17,511 bases of DNA from Methanomicrobiales archaeon (GTDB lineage: Archaea > Halobacteriota > Syntropharchaeia > Alkanophagales > Methanospirareceae): positions 1-17,511 of the forward strand of contig QEXZ01000020.1 in NCBI GenBank assembly GCA_003160755.1. Reading direction: 5' to 3'. The notes beneath the pieces are model-generated. The model was not told the origin of the DNA, did no database searches, and was given only the letters and a program-made list of their open reading frames with translations. Below, in pieces: positions 1 through 5,633 of this stretch. Each line of letters starts with the position of its first letter. Within the stretch, counting starts at the first letter, position 1. A program made the position numbers and the translations under genes.

Positions 1-986
1 CTTATTTCACTTTCTTTTACCCTTAACTCGCTCTCATCGGATAACAGTGAATTGAAAACCGATAAAGCGGATTCTGCAATGGCATTCAGGTTATATCCTC
101 CCTCTAAAGCCATCACAATTCGTCCGTTGCCATTCTTTTCCGCTATACCCTTTATCAGAGCCGTAAACAGCCCAAAGCCACGAGACGTCACGTTCATTGA
201 TGCCAACGGGTCGGCAGCATGTGCATCAAATCCAACGGATACGAGCACAAAATCAGGACTGAACTCCATAGCTATCGGCACTAAAATATTATTCAATGCA
301 TATAAGTAGCCGTCATCATCGGTACCTGCTGGCAGTGGGACATTAACGGTAAAACCTTCTCCCTCTTCTTTACCTACTTCATCTATCCATCCCGTGCCGG
401 GATAATGAGGGTATTGATGTGCGGAGAAATACAAAACAGAAGCGTCATCGAAAAACATCCCTTGTGTGCCATTCCCGTGATGCACATCCCAGTCAGCAAT
501 CAAAACGCGGTTGATGCCATATTCCCTTTTTAAATGTTCCGCAGCAATCGCAATATTATTAAATATGCAAAATCCCATGCCTTTGTTCGGAGTAGCGTGA
601 TGTCCCGGTGGTCTTATCAGAGCAAAAACGTGCTTCAGGCTATTTGACTCGTTCATTACTTCATCAACGGCTTTTGTTACGCCTCCTGCAGCAAGCATCG
701 CAATTTCATAGGTAGCGTCGCATAACGGCGTATCCGGGCTAAGTGCGCCCCCGCCCCTTCTGCACATCGCTTCTACCTCTTTTATATATTCGGGGGTATG
801 CACATACCGTAGTTGCTCTTTCGATGCCTTTGTCGGGACAATTCTTCGCAGCTTTTCCGCGATTCCCGTTTCTTCCAGTTTCTGTATTATGGCTCTCAGT
901 CGTTCCGCCGTCTCCGGATGAACACCCGTGTCATGCTTCAGATAATCTTCGTGATAGACGAATCCAGTGGAAGTGCTGGTGTTCAT
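1..986 (-). CDS. Histone deacetylase family / AcuC-like zinc amidohydrolase, 3' end cut by window
   Basis: Reading the minus strand from the ATG at 986-984 gives 328 codons with no stop before the window edge, so the C-terminus is missing. The protein belongs to the arginase/deacetylase fold family of histone deacetylases and acetoin-utilisation (AcuC-like) proteins, which hydrolyse acyl-amide bonds with one zinc ion. The family signature is complete: the paired histidines in RPPGHHA (about residues 125-131), the block DWDVHHGNGT (165-174) with zinc ligands D167 and H169, the third ligand in GFDAH (D254), and the catalytic tyrosine in EGGYN (Y298). The usual length is about 340-370 residues, so little is lost. 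A Shine-Dalgarno-like GGAGTG lies about 8 bases upstream of the start. It is transcribed away from the signal peptidase gene. The natural substrate in archaea (acetylated protein, polyamine or small molecule) cannot be told from sequence. Confidence 0.93.
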   Translation of the reverse strand, partial: MNTSTSTGFVYHEDYLKHDTGVHPETAERLRAIIQKLEETGIAEKLRRIVPTKASKEQLRYVHTPEYIKEVEAMCRRGGGALSPDTPLCDATYEIAMLAAGGVTKAVDEVMNESNSLKHVFALIRPPGHHATPNKGMGFCIFNNIAIAAEHLKREYGINRVLIADWDVHHGNGTQGMFFDDASVLYFSAHQYPHYPGTGWIDEVGKEEGEGFTVNVPLPAGTDDDGYLYALNNILVPIAMEFSPDFVLVSVGFDAHAADPLASMNVTSRGFGLFTALIKGIAEKNGNGRIVMALEGGYNLNAIAESALSVFNSLLSDESELRVKESEI

Positions 987-1010
987 TTTATAGTCACTCC
1001 GAAAAATATT

Positions 1011-1135
1011 AACCACAAGATTACACAGATTTCCACGAGAGAACAATAGTAACAATCCTGTTTCAGGGTCCTATTTGTGTTTTTATCCATTATTAACCCC
1101 CATCTCTTGTGTTAATCTCGTGAAATCTCGTGGTT
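1011..1135. repeat. Imperfect long inverted repeat (hairpin repeat family 1)
   Basis: The left arm starts AACCACAAGATTACACAG (1011) and the right arm ends AATCTCGTGGTT-like at 1135. The reverse complement of the right arm matches the left over about 31 bases with several mismatches. The arms are built from a degenerate 10-12 base unit of the CACAGATT/CACGAGATT type, the same kind of unit seen at 12331, 12466 and 17197. It lies in the divergent gap between the deacetylase and signal peptidase genes. No coding potential is evident. Confidence 0.65.
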
Positions 1136-1198
1136 CATTATTTGCAATTTATTATTGGAATGACTATATTTTATTTTTCTGTAAATGCTTTTCTTTTT

Positions 1199-1223
1199 CT
1201 AAAACTAAAACTAAAACTAAAAT
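1199..1223. repeat. Short tandem repeat of AAAACT
   Basis: A run of about four direct copies of the hexamer AAAACT sits 65-90 bases before the signal peptidase start. It is preceded by a T-rich tract and an ATATTTTATT stretch near 1166-1175 that could act as a TATA element. Repeat-number change here could alter spacing in the leader, but that is only a possibility. Confidence 0.6.
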
Positions 1224-1288
1224 TACTAAAAGAGAAAAGTTCAAGTTTGACGTCAATTGTTAAGTAAGGGCAGGAGGCAAACGAGAGA

Positions 1289-1828
1289 ATGAAAGAAGCG
1301 TTGATAGAAGCAGGTAAAAGCCTGGTCGAAGCATTGGTAATCGTAGCCATCATAATTTCGGTTGCATACGCAGCTACGGGGACATGGCATGTGGGCTTCG
1401 CCGTCGAGTCGGGCAGCATGAAGCCAAATATGCAGGTAGGGGACCTGATTTTTGTGCAAGCACCTCATCGCACAAACATCACAACATACGAAACAGGTGA
1501 AAAGCTCAATTATACGTCGTTTGAAAAGTACGGCGATGTGATTATATATCTTCGGAACGGTTTATCCTCCGAAACGCCAATAATACATAGGGCGATGTAC
1601 TGGGTAGAGAAAGGAGAAGAGATGCCAGATGGAAAGCCTGCGCCTCATGCGGGATACATCACTAAAGGAGACAATAACGCTGGTTTTGACCAGCCAATGC
1701 TTAGGGTTGAGCCTATAAGACCTGAATGGGTGATAGCAGTGGCGAAGGTAAGAATCCCTTACTTAGGGTATCCTTCTCTCATATTAAAAAATCCCTCTAT
1801 CATCAAAGAACGGTTCAAAGACCTTTAG
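1289..1828 (+). CDS. Signal peptidase I, archaeal type (S26B-like)
   Basis: The 179-residue product has one N-terminal membrane segment (about residues 12-30) followed by an outward-facing catalytic domain, and it would cleave signal peptides from exported preproteins. The catalytic serine is S43 in ESGSMKPNMQVGD. The general base position carries histidine in PIIHRAM (H100), as in archaeal and ER signal peptidases, instead of the bacterial lysine. A GYITKGDNNAGFDQP block (about 122-136) supplies the conserved aspartates. An AGGAGG ribosome binding site at 1272-1277 supports this start. The next gene begins about 30 bases downstream and repeats the same catalytic domain, so the two arose by duplication and are likely co-transcribed. 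The short form resembles archaeal enzymes in length. Confidence 0.92.
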   Translation: MKEALIEAGKSLVEALVIVAIIISVAYAATGTWHVGFAVESGSMKPNMQVGDLIFVQAPHRTNITTYETGEKLNYTSFEKYGDVIIYLRNGLSSETPIIHRAMYWVEKGEEMPDGKPAPHAGYITKGDNNAGFDQPMLRVEPIRPEWVIAVAKVRIPYLGYPSLILKNPSIIKERFKDL

Positions 1829-1857
1829 GAATGGTTTAAAAACCTTTGGTGATGCTT

Positions 1858-2760
1858 ATGTTAAGTGTTGTTGAGCGGATAAAGGGGTTCCTGTTCAGCC
1901 CTTCTGAAACATTTGATGCTTCTAAAGAAGACACGCTTGGCACTACTTTTGTCTTTTTTATCGCTCTTCTGACGATCTGCGCGGTGCTTAGCGGTGTCAT
2001 GGGTTGGTTGGTATTTTATCACGGCGTAACTATGTTTATTTTGGTGTTGATTCTCGGAATAATTGGCGTTTTCATTGGTGGACTCTGGACACACATTTGG
2101 ATATATCTCGTTGGTGGTAGAAAAGGGGTAACGCAGACCTTAAAGGCATTGATGTATGGTGCGACACCGGGCTGTCTATTGGGCTGGATTCCAGTCGTAG
2201 GGGTCTTCGCGGTGGTATGGACGCTCATCTTGGAAATCGTTGGTATAGGACAACTTCATGAGCTGTCTACAAGAAGAGTAGCTCTTGCTGTGATTCTTGC
2301 AATAAGCATACCCCTAACAGTGCCATACGCGGCGACAGGGACATGGCGTGTAGGGTTTACTATAGAATCAGGGAGTATGGAGCCAAATATACACGTGGGT
2401 GATTTAATTTTTGTTCAGGCACCACATCGTGCAAACATTGTGACTTACGAAGATGGCAAGATACTTGACTATGTGTCTTTTGATGAATATGGGGACGTGA
2501 TTGCATATAGTCCAAACGGTTGTTCTTCTGCAACTCCGATAATACACAGAGCGATGTATTGGGTAGAAGAGGGAGGAGAGATGCCAGATGGAAAGCCAGC
2601 TCCTCATGCCGGCTACATAACTAAAGGAGATAATAACGCTGGTTTTGACCAGCCAATGCTTGGGGTTGAGCCTGTGAGACCCGAATGGGTTGTAGCAGTG
2701 GCGAGAGCAAGGACTCCTTACTTAGGCTATCCTTCTATTATATTAAAGAAAGGTTTTTAA
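1858..2760 (+). CDS. Yip1-domain / signal peptidase I fusion protein
   Basis: From the ATG at 1858 the product has 300 residues. Residues 1-145 form a Yip1-like polytopic membrane domain: an RIKGFLFSPSETF entry helix, then about four hydrophobic segments near 28-50, 57-83, 98-123 and 141-157, with the KGVTQTLKALMYGATPG motif typical of that family. Residues 155-300 are a signal peptidase domain nearly identical to the preceding gene, with the catalytic serine S173 in ESGSMEPN, H230 in PIIHRAM, and GDNNAGFDQP near 257-266. All catalytic residues are kept, so it is probably active. The reading frame is open back to a TTG at 1846, with GTG 1849 and ATG 1852 as alternatives. I prefer 1858 because the GGTGATG at 1848-1854 can serve as Shine-Dalgarno, although the spacing is short. 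The Yip1 part may anchor the peptidase or tie it to membrane trafficking or lipid domains, which is inference. Confidence 0.85.
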   Translation: MLSVVERIKGFLFSPSETFDASKEDTLGTTFVFFIALLTICAVLSGVMGWLVFYHGVTMFILVLILGIIGVFIGGLWTHIWIYLVGGRKGVTQTLKALMYGATPGCLLGWIPVVGVFAVVWTLILEIVGIGQLHELSTRRVALAVILAISIPLTVPYAATGTWRVGFTIESGSMEPNIHVGDLIFVQAPHRANIVTYEDGKILDYVSFDEYGDVIAYSPNGCSSATPIIHRAMYWVEEGGEMPDGKPAPHAGYITKGDNNAGFDQPMLGVEPVRPEWVVAVARARTPYLGYPSIILKKGF

Positions 2761-2762
2761 AA
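2753..2762 (+). promoter_or_regulatory. Possible TATA element for the L10e gene
   Basis: The sequence GTTTTTAAAA overlaps the end of the signal peptidase fusion gene and lies about 50 bases before the L10e start. That spacing would give a leader of roughly 25 bases carrying the GGAGATG site. A TATA-like match in A/T-rich DNA is weak evidence by itself. Confidence 0.25.
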
Positions 2763-2808
2763 CTAACAGTAGAATAAGATAAGCAAGGGAAGGAGATGGA
2801 TTTGTAAC

Positions 2809-3336
2809 ATGGGAAAAAAACCAGCTCGTAAGTACACGAAAGTAACGGGACACGCGTATGTACGGAAGAAGTATATGGGCGGAATCCCGGGAAGCAAGAT
2901 AGCGCTTTTTGATATGGGCAACCTGAGCATGGGCATGGATTTTCCTGTTGCTTTGTCCTTGGTTGCTAAAGAAGCATGTCAAATAAGGCATAACGCGTTA
3001 GAAGCAGCGAGGATTTTTGCTAACAGGTACCTGGTGCAGGAAGTGGGACGGAACAATTTTTACTTGAAAATAAGGCCGTATCCGCATCACGTGCTGCGTG
3101 AGAACAAAATAGCTTCAGGTGCAGGTGCGGACAGAGTTTCAAGCGGGATGCGACACGCATTTGGAAAAGCCGTGGGCACTGCCGCACGGGTGAAGCCCGG
3201 GCAGAAGATATTAAGTGTAGGTATAGAAGCGCAAAATTTCGACGATGCGAAGGAAGCTTTGAGAAGGGCAAGTTATAAACTCCCTACACCGTGTAGATTT
3301 ATAATAGACAAAGGCGAGGAGTTACTGGGTGTGTAA
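2809..3336 (+). CDS. rpl10e: Large-subunit ribosomal protein L10e (uL16 family)
   Basis: The 175-residue product is the archaeal/eukaryotic L10e, equivalent to bacterial L16. It sits at the base of the central protuberance near the peptidyl transferase and tRNA sites. The N-terminus starts GKKPARKYTKVTGHAYVRK and contains GIPGSKIALFDMGN. The middle has the KIRPYPHHVLRENK block (about residues 87-100), followed by the GAGADRVSSGMRHAFGK loop region, and the C-terminus has the RRASYKLPTPCRFII motif. Length and motifs are those of a complete protein. An AAGGAGATG site precedes the ATG by about 10 bases. The next gene starts three bases after its stop, so the two are probably co-transcribed. Confidence 0.97.
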   Translation: MGKKPARKYTKVTGHAYVRKKYMGGIPGSKIALFDMGNLSMGMDFPVALSLVAKEACQIRHNALEAARIFANRYLVQEVGRNNFYLKIRPYPHHVLRENKIASGAGADRVSSGMRHAFGKAVGTAARVKPGQKILSVGIEAQNFDDAKEALRRASYKLPTPCRFIIDKGEELLGV

Positions 3337-3339
3337 AAA

Positions 3340-3888
3340 ATGGAACTCGAAGAAAAAGCATATCCGAAAGTACTCGTGCGACCCGTAGTGGTCGTTACGA
3401 CAATATCGGAAAGAGGGATAGCAAATGCAGCGCCGTTTAGCTTTAATTCGCCGATGAGTTTTGAACCTCCTCTGTACGGGTTCTCGTGCAATTCGGAACA
3501 TGATACGTGGAAGAACATCCAAGCGAATGGCGAGTTTGTGGTGAACGTGGCAGGGAAAGAGCTTGGTGCGTTAATGCACGTTCTGGAAACGGATTACCCG
3601 TATGAGGATAACGAGATAGCACATGCGGGATTGACGGAAGAAAAGGCGAAAGCGGTGAACCCCCCAAGGATAAAAGAAGCGATAGCATGGATAGAATGCA
3701 AACTGGAGAAATATACCGAGTTAGATGGCCATATCTGGATAACGGGAAGTGTATTGGCAGTGGGAGTGAAGGACGAATTCTGGAAAGAACCGGGCGTGAT
3801 GGATGTGGAGAAAGCGAAACCGCTGTGCCATATAGCGGGGGTGTTCTTTGCGGAGGATATGAAAGAGGCGAAATATAAGAGGGCTTAA
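3340..3888 (+). CDS. Flavin reductase-like domain protein (FMN-binding split barrel)
   Basis: The 182-residue protein matches the flavin reductase/flavoredoxin family, which binds FMN in a split beta-barrel and either reduces free flavin or transfers electrons. Typical features are RPVVVVTTISERGIANAAPFS near residues 18-38 (flavin-binding strand and loop), SFEPPLYGFSCN near 44-55 and DTWKNIQANGEFVVNVAG near 59-76. The C-terminal part, with CKLEKYTELDGHIWITGSV, closes the barrel. It starts three bases after the L10e stop. Co-transcription with a ribosomal gene is likely, but a functional link is unclear. The electron donor (NAD(P)H, ferredoxin or F420) cannot be inferred. Confidence 0.88.
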   Translation: MELEEKAYPKVLVRPVVVVTTISERGIANAAPFSFNSPMSFEPPLYGFSCNSEHDTWKNIQANGEFVVNVAGKELGALMHVLETDYPYEDNEIAHAGLTEEKAKAVNPPRIKEAIAWIECKLEKYTELDGHIWITGSVLAVGVKDEFWKEPGVMDVEKAKPLCHIAGVFFAEDMKEAKYKRA

Positions 3889-3895
3889 TTAGAGA

Positions 3896-4003
3896 AAATA
3901 CTAAATCATAAGCATCGTGGGCTCCGCCCACGTCCCCGCAAACCATGAAAGGGTTTAATCCTAAACAAATCCAAATATCGAAACTCAAAAATTAAAACTA
4001 TTT
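3896..4003 (+). repeat. Dispersed repeat family 2, single arm with embedded hairpin
   Basis: The stretch begins AAATACTAAATCATAAGCA and ends in CTAAACAAATCCAAATATCG followed by AAACTCAAAA. Both halves resemble the reverse-complement or direct arms of the inverted repeat at 10705-10830. It occupies most of the gap between the flavin reductase and argG genes. Confidence 0.5.
3916..3932 (+). terminator. Perfect 7-bp hairpin after the flavin reductase gene
   Basis: CGTGGGC, a three-base TCC loop and GCCCACG form a strong GC-rich hairpin 28 bases after the flavin reductase stop. No T-run follows, so a terminator role is doubtful. It may simply be part of the surrounding repeat. Confidence 0.35.
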
Positions 4004-4029
4004 CACCGCTAAACAATTACAATGGAAGA

Positions 4030-5208
4030 ATGAAAAAAGTAGTGCTTGCATATTCGGGTGGACTGGACACTTCAGTCTGCATCCCACTGCTCCGAGAGCA
4101 TTATGGCTATGACGAAGTGATTGCCGTAACCGTGGACGTAGGGCAGCCTGAAACCGAGCTAAAAGAGGCTAAAGAAAGAGGTGCGAAGCTGTGCGACTCG
4201 TATAGGGAAATAGATGCAAAAGAGGAGTTTGTGCGTGATTACGTCTTTCCGTTAATAAAAGCAAATGGCAACTATGAGGGTTACGTGCTCGGGACGGCGA
4301 TAGCGAGACCGTTGATTGCGAAGCACGTGGTGGAAGTTGCAAGGGAAGAGAACGCAGATGCAGTCGCACATGGATGCACAGGCAAGGGTAACGACCAGCT
4401 CAGGTTTGATGCCGTTTTCAGAACCACTGACCTTGATGTGGTTGCACCGATGAGGGAGCTGAGTTTGACGAGGGAGGAGGAGAGGAAATATGCTGCAGAG
4501 CACGGTATTTTACTTAAACCCGAGCACCGATGGAGTGTGGATGAAAATATCTGGAGTAGAAGTATAGAAGGAGCGGAATTGGAAGAGCCTTCTTTCGTCC
4601 CGCCTGAAGAGATATTTCAGTGGACGGTTTCGGCGGATAAAGCGCCTGAAGATGCACAGACAATAAAAATTGACTTTGTGGAAGGTGTTCCTGTTTCGTT
4701 AAACGGGACAAAAATGGAGGGCGTTTCGCTACTGAAAAAGTTGAACGAAACCGGAGGCAAGCACGGCGTTGGCAGAACTGACATAATTGAGGATAGAGTT
4801 CTTGGCTTTAAGGCGAGGGAGAACTACGAGCATCCCGCAGCTACTATAATATTAGTGGCGCATCGTGACCTCGAACAGCTTGTCTTAACGAGAAACGAGC
4901 TGAGGTTTAAGGATTTTGTTGATTCCGCATGGAGTGAGTTAGTGTATCAGGGTCTAATCATGGACCCGCTTTATGAGGGTCTTAATGCCTTTATAGATAA
5001 GACACAGGAAAGGGTGAACGGCTCGGTGTATGTGCGATTGGAGAAGGGGACTGCAAGAGTAGTGGGTAGAAAATCGCCAAATGCGTTATATTCGAAGGAT
5101 GTTTCGTTTGATGCAAAGCAAGAGCAAAAGGGTGCAGAGGGATTCTCGATGTATCACGGGTTTCAGTCGAGGATGGTCAAAAACATTTTTGCAAGCAAAA
5201 AGGTTTAG
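4030..5208 (+). CDS. argG: Argininosuccinate synthase
   Basis: The 392-residue enzyme condenses citrulline and aspartate with ATP to argininosuccinate, the penultimate step of arginine biosynthesis, in the cytoplasm. The N-terminal PP-loop AYSGGLDTSVCIPLL (about residues 7-21) binds ATP. GYVLGTAIARPLIAKH (about 84-99) and HGCTGKGNDQLRFD (about 114-127) line the citrulline/aspartate site. The Asn-Ile-Trp-Ser-Arg block near 173-178 and the C-terminal GRKSPNALYSKDVSFD motif are also canonical. Length is normal (family about 395-410), so the gene is complete. The start is fixed by the canonical MKKVVLAYSGG N-terminus, and a GGAAG lies just upstream. It is followed by a degraded asparagine synthetase fragment rather than argH. 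Confidence 0.97.
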   Translation: MKKVVLAYSGGLDTSVCIPLLREHYGYDEVIAVTVDVGQPETELKEAKERGAKLCDSYREIDAKEEFVRDYVFPLIKANGNYEGYVLGTAIARPLIAKHVVEVAREENADAVAHGCTGKGNDQLRFDAVFRTTDLDVVAPMRELSLTREEERKYAAEHGILLKPEHRWSVDENIWSRSIEGAELEEPSFVPPEEIFQWTVSADKAPEDAQTIKIDFVEGVPVSLNGTKMEGVSLLKKLNETGGKHGVGRTDIIEDRVLGFKARENYEHPAATIILVAHRDLEQLVLTRNELRFKDFVDSAWSELVYQGLIMDPLYEGLNAFIDKTQERVNGSVYVRLEKGTARVVGRKSPNALYSKDVSFDAKQEQKGAEGFSMYHGFQSRMVKNIFASKKV

Positions 5209-5225
5209 AATATTGCCAGCGAGAT

Positions 5226-5240
5226 ATTTCTCCCCTTTTT
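5226..5240 (+). terminator. Possible T-rich terminator after argG
   Basis: TTTCTCCCCTTTTT lies 18-32 bases after the argG stop. Archaeal transcription often ends at short pyrimidine/T-rich tracts without a strong hairpin. Evidence is limited to position and composition. Confidence 0.3.
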
Positions 5241-5266
5241 ATATCGCTCCTCAAACTCTTCTATTG

Positions 5267-5553
5267 ATGAAATCACGTACAAAAATACCTTTTCACCTTA
5301 AGGTTCGTAGAACAAGGACAAATGGCGAAGGTGAAGTCATAGGGAAATGGATTCTGCGTAAAGCATTCGAGAATCTTCTACCAACTGAAATTATCAGGAG
5401 AAAAAAGGAAGAGACTGATTCATATCTCGTGGAACAGGCAAATTATCCCAGATTGTTTCTTCAAGAATGCCTGATGATGGGTTCGAACAAATATCAAAGG
5501 AGGTAGGGGTAGCCAGCCGTGAGGAGGCTTATTATTATAAGATGAAGGTATAG
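5267..5553 (+). pseudogene. C-terminal remnant of asparagine synthetase, frameshifted
   Basis: From the ATG at 5267 one frame reads MKSRTKIPFHLKV, then GKWILRKAFENLLPTEIIRR and KKEE. This is the conserved end of the synthetase domain of glutamine-hydrolysing asparagine synthetases (consensus K-x-x-LR-x-A-x-x-x-LP-x-x-I-x-x-R-x-K). After about 5419-5428 the homology moves to another frame: RGTGKLSQIVSSRMPDDGFE and then QISKEVGVASREEAYYYKMK, ending at TAG 5551-5553. EEAYYY is the typical last block of the family. So one single-base frameshift breaks the remnant, and the glutaminase domain, PP-loop and most of the synthetase domain are absent. It is best read as a decayed fragment left by a deletion or insertion between argG and the restriction island. 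A sequencing error could explain the frameshift but not the missing N-terminus. Confidence 0.75.
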
Positions 5554-5633
5554 AGAAGAGAAGATAGTATGTTCAGGTGAAAGTTTTAAAAGGTACAAAT
5601 TCTAAGAAAGGATAAAATAGAAAGAAAAACGCT

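Noticed and set aside
743..1049. Plus-strand frames of 78-89 codons over the start of the deacetylase gene
   Set aside because: They are antisense to conserved coding sequence, with no motif and no ribosome binding site.
3443..3988. Long minus-strand open frame (181 codons) opposite the flavin reductase gene
   Set aside because: It is antisense to a clear family member, is low-complexity (Pro/Ser/Leu/Arg-rich) and has no domain motif, so it is a shadow of codon bias.
5081..5266. Upstream part of the plus-strand frame overlapping the end of argG
   Set aside because: It overlaps argG in another frame and shows no similarity to asparagine synthetase. Only the part from about 5267 on is supported.
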